From Flavobacterium sp. (GTDB lineage Bacteria > Bacteroidota > Bacteroidia > Flavobacteriales > Flavobacteriaceae), in NCBI GenBank assembly GCA_024644655.1, contig JAHEHJ010000010.1:1-63274 (forward strand): a stretch of 63,274 bases of DNA, in the 5' to 3' direction. Position numbers and translations under genes: made by a program. Each line of letters opens with the position of its first letter. The first letter of the stretch is position 1. The notes beneath the pieces were generated by a model. It had not been told where the DNA came from. It saw only the letters and a program-made list of their open reading frames with translations, and did not search any database. This document shows, in pieces, positions 35,187-43,685 of the stretch.

Positions 35187-36968
35187 ATGAATTTAAATCC
35201 CATAAAAGGAGTCAAAAAAACCATGATTAGTATGGTATTCTTTTGTGGTACATCACTACTCTATAGTCAAGGTTTTTTGCATAGGGATGGTACAAAAATA
35301 GTTGATGGGTCTGGGAAGAATATGCTGTTACGTGGCTTAGGTATTGGAGGCTTAATGGTTCAAGAAGGGTATATGCTAAAGACTTCTGATTTTGCAGGAC
35401 CACAACATCAAATCAAACAAAAGATAAGCGTTTTAATAGGGTCAAAAAACACCAAACTTTTCTATGATACCTATAAAAAAAATGGATTCACTAAGCGAGA
35501 TGTTGATTCATTAGCGGCATGGGGTTTTAATTCTATTCGCTTGCCCATGCATTATAATTTATATACTCTTCCATTAGAATTAGAGCCTGAAAAGGGAAAG
35601 GATACTTGGTTAGAAGAAGGTTTTGAAATTACCGATAGTATTTTGAGTTGGTGTGCCGCAAATAAAATGTATCTTATTTTAGATTTGCATGCTGCTCCTG
35701 GAGGACAAGGTAAAGATGCTGCAATTTCGGATTATAATGCTAGTCAACCTTCATTATGGGAAAATCAAGAAAATCAAGATAAGATGATTGCATTTTGGAA
35801 TAAAATTGCGGCTCGATATCAAGATAATCCATGGATAGGAGGGTATGATATCATAAATGAACCTAATTGGAATTTTTCATCAACCAATTCAAATGGATGT
35901 GATGAAACAAAAAATGGTCCTTTACGTTCCTTGCAGATTGCCATTACAGAAGCTATACGTAAAGTTGATGCCCATCATCTAATTATAATTGAAGGAAATT
36001 GTTGGGGAAACAACTACAATGGTATTTTTCCGTTATGGGATGATAATATGGCTTTGAGTTTTCATAAATATTGGAATACTAATGATAAGGGCAGTATTCA
36101 ACAAATGCTTACCTATCGTGATACTTATAATGTGCCTATTTGGTTAGGAGAAAGTGGAGAAAACTCAAATGTTTGGTTTACGGATGCCATAAAATTAGTT
36201 GAGACGAATAATATAGGATGGGCTTTTTGGCCAATGAAAAAGATAGAAAATATAGCCGGAATAACTTCAGTTAATGAGCCTAAAGGCTATAATGATCTAC
36301 TAGATTATTGGAAAGGAAAAGCAGTTTTACCTTCAGTAACTGAGGCTAATGAAACGCTTCAACAAATTGCAACAGCTTATAAAATAGAAAATGTAACCAT
36401 ACATTACGATGTACTAGATGCAATGTTTAGGCAAGTACAATCCCAAGAAACAAAGCCCTACACAATTCATAATTTAAGTAGTGTGATTTTTGCTTCTGAA
36501 TATGATATGGGGCAAATAGGGAAGGCCTATTTTGATAAAGATGCAGCCAATTATCAGGTATCAACTGGGATAGATGTAGCTTGGAATTCGGGAAATGCAA
36601 TGCGAAATGATGGAGTTGATATTGCACCTTGTAAGGATGATATTAGCAACGGGTATCAAGTTGTGGATATCCAAGATGGAGAATGGTTACAGTATACTAT
36701 TGTCATTTCAAAAACGGTTAGAGGAACATTGTATATAAGATATTCAAGTGATGCATCAAATGGTAAAATTTATGTTGCAGATAGCAATGGAACTAAAATC
36801 GCACCTGCTATTTCCCTTCCAAGTACAGGAGGTAAAACAAATTGGAAAACCTTAAAATTGGCAAATACCACCTTTTCCAAAGGGAAAACATCCTTTAGGG
36901 TTTTTATTGAAAAAGGAGGTTTTCAATTGAATTATTTAGAGTTTAAAAAATCAAAATCAAAAAAATAA
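35187..36968 (+). CDS. GH5 glucanase with C-terminal carbohydrate-binding module
   Basis: The 593-residue protein is secreted (signal near MISMVFFCGTSLLYSQ, so a start at 35223 is also possible). The GH5 barrel covers about 30-370: NSIRLPMHYNLY, acid/base E225 in YDIINEPNW and nucleophile E322 in IWLGESGEN. The C-terminal 130 residues (YDMGQIGKAYFDKDAANYQ…VDIQDGEWLQYTI…GGFQLNYLEFKKSK) are a CBM6-like module. It probably acts on beta-1,3- or beta-1,6-glucan chains; the GH5 subfamily is not identified. Confidence 0.9.
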   Translation: MNLNPIKGVKKTMISMVFFCGTSLLYSQGFLHRDGTKIVDGSGKNMLLRGLGIGGLMVQEGYMLKTSDFAGPQHQIKQKISVLIGSKNTKLFYDTYKKNGFTKRDVDSLAAWGFNSIRLPMHYNLYTLPLELEPEKGKDTWLEEGFEITDSILSWCAANKMYLILDLHAAPGGQGKDAAISDYNASQPSLWENQENQDKMIAFWNKIAARYQDNPWIGGYDIINEPNWNFSSTNSNGCDETKNGPLRSLQIAITEAIRKVDAHHLIIIEGNCWGNNYNGIFPLWDDNMALSFHKYWNTNDKGSIQQMLTYRDTYNVPIWLGESGENSNVWFTDAIKLVETNNIGWAFWPMKKIENIAGITSVNEPKGYNDLLDYWKGKAVLPSVTEANETLQQIATAYKIENVTIHYDVLDAMFRQVQSQETKPYTIHNLSSVIFASEYDMGQIGKAYFDKDAANYQVSTGIDVAWNSGNAMRNDGVDIAPCKDDISNGYQVVDIQDGEWLQYTIVISKTVRGTLYIRYSSDASNGKIYVADSNGTKIAPAISLPSTGGKTNWKTLKLANTTFSKGKTSFRVFIEKGGFQLNYLEFKKSKSKK

Positions 36969-36969
36969 G

Positions 36970-39192
36970 ATGAAAAGAATTATAATGTCAATGGTATTAG
37001 CCACTTCGCTATTTGGTTTTTCTCAAACCACTACTGTAGATGCAAGAGTAGCTGCTTTATTGAAAAAGATGACTTTAGAAGAAAAAATAGGTCAATTAAA
37101 TCAATATTCAGGTGATAATACAATTACAGGGCCCTTAACTATCAATCCCAATAAACAAGAAGAGATTAAGACTGGGAAAATTGGATCAATGTTAAATATT
37201 ATTGGCTCACAATATACACGTCAATATCAAGAATTAGCCATGCAATCTCGGTTAAAAATACCGTTGTTATTTGGTCTTGATGTCATTCATGGATATAAAA
37301 CAACTTTTCCACTCCCTCTCGCAGAAGCAGCGAGTTGGGATTTAAAAGCGATGGAACTTTCTGCTCGTATTGCTGCAACAGAAGCTGCTGCATCTGGTAT
37401 TCATTGGACATTTGCACCAATGGTAGATATATCTAGAGATCCTCGATGGGGGCGTGTAATGGAAGGCGCTGGAGAAGACACTTATTTAGGTTCTAAAATT
37501 GCCTATGCCCGTGTAAAAGGATTTCAAGGGGTACATCTAGGTGACTTGAATTCAGTAATGGCATGTGTAAAACATTTTGCAGCTTATGGAGCTGCTGTAG
37601 GAGGAAGAGATTACAACTCTGTTGATATGAGTTCTAGAATGCTTTGGGAAACTTATTTACCACCTTTTAAAGCAGCCTTAGATGCAGGAGCAGCTACATT
37701 TATGAATTCATTTAATGATATCAATGGAATTCCTGCAACAGCTAATGCCTATATTCAAAGGGATATTTTAAAAGGAAAGTGGAAATTTCAAGGATTTGTA
37801 GTTTCTGATTGGGGCTCTATTGGAGAAATGATAGCTCATGGTTATTGTCATGATGGGAAAGAAGCAGCAGAGAAAGCTATACTTGCGGGTAATGATATGG
37901 ATATGGAAAGTAATGCTTATCGCAATAATTTAGCACAACTTGTTAAAGAAAAGAAAGTGTCCATGTCGGTTGTAGATGAAGCAGTTTCCCGAATTTTAAG
38001 AAAGAAATTTGAATTGGGATTGTTTGAAGATCCGTATCGATATTGTAATAAAGAACGACAAGAAGCGGCATTGAATAATCCGGAACATACCAAAGCTGCT
38101 CGTGAGATTGCATCAAAAAGTATTGTATTGTTAAAAAATGAAAAGAATATTCTCCCCTTGTCAAAAGAGGTTAAAACCATTGCTTTTATTGGACCTATGG
38201 TTAAATTAAAAAGAGCTAATCATGGTTTTTGGGCAGTTGATTTAAAAGAAATTGACTCTACGTATATAGTATCGCAATGGGATGGACTTTTAAATAAAGT
38301 AGGAAACAATTCTAAAGTACTTTATGCAAAAGGGTGTGGTGTTGAAGATACAAGTAAAGCTGGTTTTCAGGAAGCTATTGATGTAGCAAATCAATCGGAT
38401 GTAGTTGTTGTGAGTATCGGAGAACGCTGGAATATGAGTGGTGAAGCCAAAAGTAGAAGTACTATTCACTTGCCAGGAGTTCAAGAAGAATTGTTAAAGG
38501 AACTTCAAAAAACAGGGAAACCTATTGTAGTTTTGATAAATGCTGGAAGACCTTTGATTTTTAATTGGACGGCAGATACTATGCCTACTATCTTATATAC
38601 ATGGTGGTTGGGTTCTGAAGCTGGAAATGCAATTGCAGATGTATTGTTTGGGGACTATAATCCATCGGGTAAACTACCAATGTCTTTTCCTCGTGAAGAG
38701 GGTCAAATTCCTATTTATTACAATCATTTTAGTACGGGTAGACCTTCTATAAATGAAGATAAAATATATAAATCGGCCTATATTGATTTGCCTAATTCAC
38801 CTAAGTTTCCGTTTGGTTATGGATTGAGTTATACTCATTTTGCTTATACTGATTTGAAGTTGTCTACTTCAAAGATGAAACAAAATGATGTACTAGATGT
38901 TTCAGTAACAATTTCTAACACGGGTAACTATGATGGGGCAGAAGTAGTGCAATTGTATTTACAAGATAAGTTTGGTTCTGTAGTGCGTCCCATACTTGAA
39001 TTAAGAGATTTTCAAAAGATACAATTAGGAAAAGGGGAATCTAAGGAACTGCATTTTTCAATTGATAAAGAAAAATTATCTTTTTACGACAAGGATTTAC
39101 ACTGGGTATCAGAACCCGGTGAATTTAAAGTAATGATAGGATCTTCTTCAGCTGATATACGTTTAACTAGTGATTTCCAAATGGTACCCTAA
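36970..39192 (+). CDS. bglX: GH3 beta-glucosidase (BglX-like)
   Basis: The 740-residue protein has a signal peptide (MKRIIMSMVLATSLFGFSQ) and all three GH3 parts: barrel with FAPMVDISRDPRWGRVMEGAGED, nucleophile D280 in GFVVSDWGSI, the second domain (IVVLINAGRPLIF) and a fibronectin-III-like end (VVQLYLQDKFGSVVRP). It releases glucose from beta-gluco-oligosaccharides in the periplasm. It follows the GH5 gene by one base and its stop abuts the esterase start, showing a tight operon. Confidence 0.95.
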   Translation: MKRIIMSMVLATSLFGFSQTTTVDARVAALLKKMTLEEKIGQLNQYSGDNTITGPLTINPNKQEEIKTGKIGSMLNIIGSQYTRQYQELAMQSRLKIPLLFGLDVIHGYKTTFPLPLAEAASWDLKAMELSARIAATEAAASGIHWTFAPMVDISRDPRWGRVMEGAGEDTYLGSKIAYARVKGFQGVHLGDLNSVMACVKHFAAYGAAVGGRDYNSVDMSSRMLWETYLPPFKAALDAGAATFMNSFNDINGIPATANAYIQRDILKGKWKFQGFVVSDWGSIGEMIAHGYCHDGKEAAEKAILAGNDMDMESNAYRNNLAQLVKEKKVSMSVVDEAVSRILRKKFELGLFEDPYRYCNKERQEAALNNPEHTKAAREIASKSIVLLKNEKNILPLSKEVKTIAFIGPMVKLKRANHGFWAVDLKEIDSTYIVSQWDGLLNKVGNNSKVLYAKGCGVEDTSKAGFQEAIDVANQSDVVVVSIGERWNMSGEAKSRSTIHLPGVQEELLKELQKTGKPIVVLINAGRPLIFNWTADTMPTILYTWWLGSEAGNAIADVLFGDYNPSGKLPMSFPREEGQIPIYYNHFSTGRPSINEDKIYKSAYIDLPNSPKFPFGYGLSYTHFAYTDLKLSTSKMKQNDVLDVSVTISNTGNYDGAEVVQLYLQDKFGSVVRPILELRDFQKIQLGKGESKELHFSIDKEKLSFYDKDLHWVSEPGEFKVMIGSSSADIRLTSDFQMVP

Positions 39193-41148
39193 ATGAAATT
39201 TAGACATTTTATAGTAGTAGTATTTTTATGTGCATTACCTATTCATAGTCAGGTGCAATTAGCCCATATTTTCTCGGATAATATGGTCTTACAACGGAAT
39301 GTAAAAATTCCGATTTGGGGATGGGCAAAATCCAATGAAAAAATAACTGTTTCTTTTCATTCACAAGTCAAAACTACACAAGCTGATACCTCAGGAAAAT
39401 GGATGGTGTATTTGGATTCAGAAAGTGCAGGAGGGCCTTTTGAATTGGAAGTAAAGGCATCAAATACCCTATTACTAAAAAATATAGTGTTGGGAGAAGT
39501 TTGGCTTTGTAGTGGTCAATCGAATATGGAGTGGACTGTAGGACAATCAGATCATGCAGCAGATGAAATCGCCCACGCTAATTATCCTTTGATTCGCCAT
39601 ATAAAAATCAATAAAGAAATTAATTCCATTCCCAATTCAGATATTAAAAGTACTACCTGGCAAGTTTGTTCTCCTGAGACGGTATCTGATTTTTCGGGTG
39701 TAGCTTATTATTATGCTAAACAACTACAAGATAAATTACATGTTCCTATTGGTTTGATTAATGCCTCTTGGGGAGGCACTAATATTGAAACCTGGATTAG
39801 TAGAGAAGGATTTGAAGGAGATGATGAGTTTAAGAAAATGATTGCAACTATGCCCAAAACCGATTTCAAATCGCTTTTAGAATTAAAACTTAAATCATCT
39901 CAACAACGAATCGAAACAATTGAAAAAGCACCTTTTACTACAGTCAATATTCCCAATTATAAAAACCTTTATTTTGACGATTCTAAATGGCCCGAAATGC
40001 AAGAACCTCAATTATGGGAAGAACAAGTATTAGGGAATTTTGATGGAATTGTATGGTTGAGAAAAAAAGTAGTATTAACCAAAGCTCAAATTAATTCTGG
40101 AGTTACTCTTGAAATTCCAGCTATAGATGATAATGATATTACGTATGTGAATGGGGTTAAAGTGGGTGAAACTATGGGCTGGGATATTAAAAGAGTATAT
40201 GCAATTCCGGCATCTCAGTTACTTGTTGGCGAAAATTCTATAGCGGTTCGCGTAGATGATTATGGCGGTGGTGGTGGTATGTACGGAAAAGCTTCAGGAC
40301 TGAAATTGGTTTGTGGACAAGATTCAATTGCCCTAAATGGATTATGGAAATTTAAGGTAGAATTTATAAAAGATGGATTAAATGAAAATGAATTTCCATC
40401 TCTGTGTTATAACGCAATGATTCATCCCTTACTTCCTTTTGCTTTTCAAGGTGTTCTTTGGTATCAAGGGGAAACGAATGCATCTAGAGCTTTTCAATAT
40501 CGAAAATCATTCCCGCTTCTTATTACGAATTGGCGCCAATTATGGAAAAGGGATTTTCCTTTTTATTATGTTCAACTTGCTACTTTTACCACTTATGGAA
40601 ATAGTAATGAAGGGTGTGCATGGGCCGAATTACGTGAAGCACAATCTCGTGCATTGCAATTAGCCAACACTGGGATGGTAGTGACAACCGATATAGGTAA
40701 TCCTGCCAGTATACATCCTATCAATAAACAAGAAGTAGGGAAACGATTGTCTGCTATTGCTTTGAATTCAATATATGGAACTCAAATGGTATGCAATGGA
40801 CCTTCTTTTAAATCGGTTGATTTTAAGGACAATCAAGCAATGGTATCTTTTGATAGTATCGGAACAGGATTAATTACATTCCATCGAGAGGAATCGGTGT
40901 ATGGATTTGAAATTGCAGGTGAGAATCAAGTGTTTTATAAAGCTAAGGCTTTTTTGAATTCGGATAAAGTAGTGGTATATTCGGAGGATGTAAAAAATCC
41001 GAAGGCGGTTAGATATGCCTGGATTGGTGATGCTTCATCGTGTAATTTATTTAATAAAGAAGGATTTCCTGCAGTACCTTTTCGTTCCGATGATTGGAAA
41101 ACTAGTACAACCCTAATGAAATATGAAATTAGTACTCAAAAAAAATAA
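39193..41148 (+). CDS. SGNH-type acetylesterase (sialate O-acetylesterase-like)
   Basis: The 651-residue secreted protein has the SASA/SGNH fold: catalytic Ser110 in CSGQSNMEW, LINASWGGTNIETWIS, the block LWYQGETNA and the His in SIHPINKQEVG. A galactose-binding-like insert lies at about 250-390 (FDGIVWLRKKVVLT…VNGVKVGE…RVDDYGGGGG). Annotated sialic acid esterases of this type often remove acetyl groups from plant or algal sugars. In this locus it suggests an acetylated substrate, or a broad-acting deacetylase. Confidence 0.88.
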   Translation: MKFRHFIVVVFLCALPIHSQVQLAHIFSDNMVLQRNVKIPIWGWAKSNEKITVSFHSQVKTTQADTSGKWMVYLDSESAGGPFELEVKASNTLLLKNIVLGEVWLCSGQSNMEWTVGQSDHAADEIAHANYPLIRHIKINKEINSIPNSDIKSTTWQVCSPETVSDFSGVAYYYAKQLQDKLHVPIGLINASWGGTNIETWISREGFEGDDEFKKMIATMPKTDFKSLLELKLKSSQQRIETIEKAPFTTVNIPNYKNLYFDDSKWPEMQEPQLWEEQVLGNFDGIVWLRKKVVLTKAQINSGVTLEIPAIDDNDITYVNGVKVGETMGWDIKRVYAIPASQLLVGENSIAVRVDDYGGGGGMYGKASGLKLVCGQDSIALNGLWKFKVEFIKDGLNENEFPSLCYNAMIHPLLPFAFQGVLWYQGETNASRAFQYRKSFPLLITNWRQLWKRDFPFYYVQLATFTTYGNSNEGCAWAELREAQSRALQLANTGMVVTTDIGNPASIHPINKQEVGKRLSAIALNSIYGTQMVCNGPSFKSVDFKDNQAMVSFDSIGTGLITFHREESVYGFEIAGENQVFYKAKAFLNSDKVVVYSEDVKNPKAVRYAWIGDASSCNLFNKEGFPAVPFRSDDWKTSTTLMKYEISTQKK

Positions 41149-41149
41149 T

Positions 41150-41911
41150 ATGATTCGAATAACTCTATTACTAGTTGTAACGGTGTCGCTTTCTTTTGGA
41201 CAAACAAGCCAACATAAATTGGTTTGGGAAGAAAACTTTAATGGCACTTCGCTTAATGAAGCAAATTGGAATTATGAAATAGGTAATGGTTGCCCAGATG
41301 TTTGTGGTTGGGGTAATAATGAACGCCAAATTTATACAACAACGAATCATAGTGTTAATAATGGATTATTAATTATAGAAGCCAAAAAACAAGATAGTCT
41401 TTATACTTCTACGAGAATTACCACCTTTGGGAAACGAGAGTTCCAATATGGTAGAATTGAGGCAAGAGCAAAATTACCAATTGGAAAAGGGATATGGCCA
41501 GCATTTTGGATGTTGGGGTCTTCAATTAAAACTTTGGGCTGGCCAAAAGCAGGAGAAATAGACATTATGGAATATGTGGGTAAAAATCCCCAAACACTTT
41601 ATACTACCTTACATACTGAGGATAGTCATGGGAATTCTATTAATGCAAGAGTTACCAAAATACCCAAGATTGAAGAAGGTTTCCACCTCTATGCCATTGA
41701 TTGGACTAAAGAATCAATTTCGTTTTATGTAGACGATTTGTTGGTTTACACGTTCAATCCTGTACTAAAAAATGAAAATACATGGCCTTATGACCACCCT
41801 TTTTATATTATTATCAATATGGCTATTGGAGGCAATTTTGGTGGACCAGAGGTTGATGATGCGATCTTTCCACAACAATATATTGTTGATTATGTGAAAG
41901 TTTATCAATAG
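41150..41911 (+). CDS. GH16 endo-beta-1,3-glucanase (second copy)
   Basis: I start at ATG 41150 (253 residues), one base after the esterase stop, as it gives a good signal peptide (MIRITLLLVVTVSLSFGQ); an upstream ATG at 41123 lies inside the esterase. It is a single GH16 domain with nucleophile E136, D138 and acid/base E141 in GEIDIMEYVG, and the laminarinase features WGNNERQIYT and IWPAFWMLG. It lacks a lipobox and accessory domains, so it probably works in the periplasm or is exported, in contrast to the lipoprotein GH16. It is the last gene of the PUL. Confidence 0.93.
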   Translation: MIRITLLLVVTVSLSFGQTSQHKLVWEENFNGTSLNEANWNYEIGNGCPDVCGWGNNERQIYTTTNHSVNNGLLIIEAKKQDSLYTSTRITTFGKREFQYGRIEARAKLPIGKGIWPAFWMLGSSIKTLGWPKAGEIDIMEYVGKNPQTLYTTLHTEDSHGNSINARVTKIPKIEEGFHLYAIDWTKESISFYVDDLLVYTFNPVLKNENTWPYDHPFYIIINMAIGGNFGGPEVDDAIFPQQYIVDYVKVYQ

Positions 41912-41957
41912 AATACTTGAATAATTTTCACTTTTTTTCACTTTTTTCTTCATTTTA

Positions 41958-41990
41958 TTTGGTGTTTTGTATAAAATAATGTTAAATTTG
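41958..41990 (+). promoter_or_regulatory. Promoter of the ECF sigma gene
   Basis: TTTG (41958-41961), 21 bp and TAAATTTG (41983-41990) fit the TTTG-N(17-23)-TAnnTTTG consensus. The ATG lies about 97 bp further on, leaving a leader of roughly 85-90 nt. Confidence 0.6.
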
Positions 41991-42086
41991 GTTCATAAAT
42001 AGTTCACAAAAACTCAAGCCTATAGAAAACAATTACTTTTTAGATTAAAAATTTTATTTTTTTAACCCTTACTAAAAGGTATTGTT

Positions 42087-42674
42087 ATGGCTAAATTACA
42101 CCTCCCTGACGCTATATTGGTTGATAAGTATGTTGCTGGCGATGAAAACGCTTTAGCAATTCTTGTGAATAGACATCAATCAAAAATTTACGGATATATC
42201 TATTCTAAAGTATCGGATAGAGATGTTACTGAAGATATTTTTCAAGAAACTTTTTTTAAAGTAATTTATACCTTGAAAGCTAAAAAGTACTACAATGAAG
42301 AAGGCAAGTTTTTGTCTTGGGTTCTTCGTATTGCGAGTAACTTAATCATTGATAAATTCAGAAACGATAAAAAAATGCCTTTGAATCGAGATACAGATGA
42401 TATGTCTGTCTTTTCACGAATAAAAGACAATACCCTTGACGTAGAATCTCGCATGATTAAAACTCAAGTCGATATCGATTTGAAAAAGATTATCGATGAG
42501 CTACCACCTGATCAAAAAGAGGTAGTCATGATGCGTTATTATTTGGATATGAGCTTCAAAGAAATCTCAGATTTCACGGGAGTAAGTGTTAATACTACAT
42601 TAGGTAGAATGCGTTATGCGATGACCAATTTGAGGAAAGTTATAGAGAAGAATAAAATTTATTTACCTTCTTAA
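42087..42674 (+). CDS. RNA polymerase sigma factor, ECF (sigma-24) type
   Basis: The 195-residue protein has region 2 (DENALAILVNRHQSKIYGYIYSKV…EDIFQETFFKVI…LSWVLRIASNLIIDKFR) and region 4 (LPPDQKEVVMMRYYLDMSFKEISDFTGVSVNTTLGRM). No anti-sigma factor or SusC lies next to it, so it is not the PUL-type sigma/anti-sigma system. A 47-residue protein follows, a constant partner in flavobacteria as far as I recall. Its target genes are unknown. Confidence 0.92.
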   Translation: MAKLHLPDAILVDKYVAGDENALAILVNRHQSKIYGYIYSKVSDRDVTEDIFQETFFKVIYTLKAKKYYNEEGKFLSWVLRIASNLIIDKFRNDKKMPLNRDTDDMSVFSRIKDNTLDVESRMIKTQVDIDLKKIIDELPPDQKEVVMMRYYLDMSFKEISDFTGVSVNTTLGRMRYAMTNLRKVIEKNKIYLPS

Positions 42675-42730
42675 ACAATAAAGACTGAGTTTTTGCGTTA
42701 TAAATATATCTCAATGAAATTATAGATTAT

Positions 42731-42874
42731 ATGGCAAAACTTTACTCTAAAAGAAAATTAGCAACTAAATCAATGTTGCCCAAAAAAGAAACCATCCGAT
42801 TAATACTTCAGTATTCTTGTGCTCTAAGTATTATTAAAGTAGGTTCGATGCAATTTGATTCAATTGCGAATTAG
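42731..42874 (+). CDS. 47-residue basic protein after the ECF sigma gene
   Basis: ATG 42731 to TAG 42872-42874 encodes MAKLYSKRKLATKSMLPKK then ETIRLILQYSCALSIIKVG and a short tail. The N-terminal half is basic and the C-terminal half is a possible amphipathic helix. It lies 56 bp after the sigma gene and ends just before a terminator, so the two form one unit. By memory, close matches occur at this place in other flavobacteria. It may act with the sigma factor or as a small nucleic-acid binder; this is inference. Confidence 0.7.
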   Translation: MAKLYSKRKLATKSMLPKKETIRLILQYSCALSIIKVGSMQFDSIAN

Positions 42875-42876
42875 TT

Positions 42877-42905
42877 AAAAGCCCAATACATTGTATTGGG
42901 CTTTT
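42877..42905 (+). terminator. Terminator after the sigma/47-aa unit
   Basis: A 14-bp inverted repeat AAAAGCCCAATACA with almost no loop and T runs on both sides. It can serve both the plus-strand unit and the convergent TIGR02757 gene. Confidence 0.75.
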
Positions 42906-42920
42906 GATTTTATATGCGTT

Positions 42921-43685
42921 TTAGAATCCTTCAAATACGCCCAAACCAAAGAGTGCAAAATCATATTTCACTGGGTCAATTGGATCTAATAGTCGTAATT
43001 CTATATCCAATTCATTAAGTGCTACCGCATCATTTTGTTTTCGTGTTAAGATTCCCAATTTGCGGGCTATTGTTCCAGAATGAACATCTAACGGACAAGA
43101 TAATACTGCGGTTGGAATTGATTTCCATAGGCCAAAATCAACTCCATTCGTATCATGGCGAACCATCCATCGCAAAAACATATTCAATCTTTTTGCGGCC
43201 GAACCTTTACTAGGATCAGAAATGTGTTTTGTTGTTCTGGGTAAATGATTCACTTCAAAGAAAACTTTTTTAAATTCAGTTATACTAGATTGCATTGATT
43301 CATTTTGTTGGTTTTGAGTAAAAAGGGTTTCTAAACCGTTATGATAAACATATATATGGTGTAAAGCTTTGATGAAAGTTTTGCAGTCCTGACTATTAAA
43401 TGTTCTGTGAACAAAACCATCTAGAGCATCTAAATGATGTTCTTGATGTTCCATGATAAAATCATAGGGTGAATTTCCCATTAAATTCATCAGTTTGTGA
43501 GCATTGTTAATAATCATTTTTCGATTTCCCCAAGCAATAGTAGCGGTTAAAAAACCAGCTATTTCAATATCTTCTTTACGATTAAATAAGTGAGGAACTT
43601 GTATAGGGTCCGATTCGATAAAACAAGGGTTGTTATACAGTTGAACTTTTTCATCCAAAAACTCTTTTAGAATTTCTTGGTTCAT
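42921..43685 (-). CDS. TIGR02757 family protein (DUF2400)
   Basis: The 254-residue protein has the family features: VQVPHLFNRKEDIEIAGFLTATIAWGNRKMI near the start, SAAKRLNMFLRWMVRHD in the middle and PLDVHSGTIARKLGILTR toward the end. The HhH/endonuclease III-like arrangement in this last part suggests a DNA-binding or glycosylase-like fold, but its activity is not known. Its start overlaps the end of the upstream membrane protein gene by 4 bp. Confidence 0.88.
   Translation of the reverse strand: MNQEILKEFLDEKVQLYNNPCFIESDPIQVPHLFNRKEDIEIAGFLTATIAWGNRKMIINNAHKLMNLMGNSPYDFIMEHQEHHLDALDGFVHRTFNSQDCKTFIKALHHIYVYHNGLETLFTQNQQNESMQSSITEFKKVFFEVNHLPRTTKHISDPSKGSAAKRLNMFLRWMVRHDTNGVDFGLWKSIPTAVLSCPLDVHSGTIARKLGILTRKQNDAVALNELDIELRLLDPIDPVKYDFALFGLGVFEGF

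Noticed and set aside
42087..42674. Sigma/anti-sigma trans-envelope system for the PUL
   Set aside because: No FecR-type anti-sigma gene is present and the sigma unit has its own promoter; the PUL already has its own sensor-regulator.
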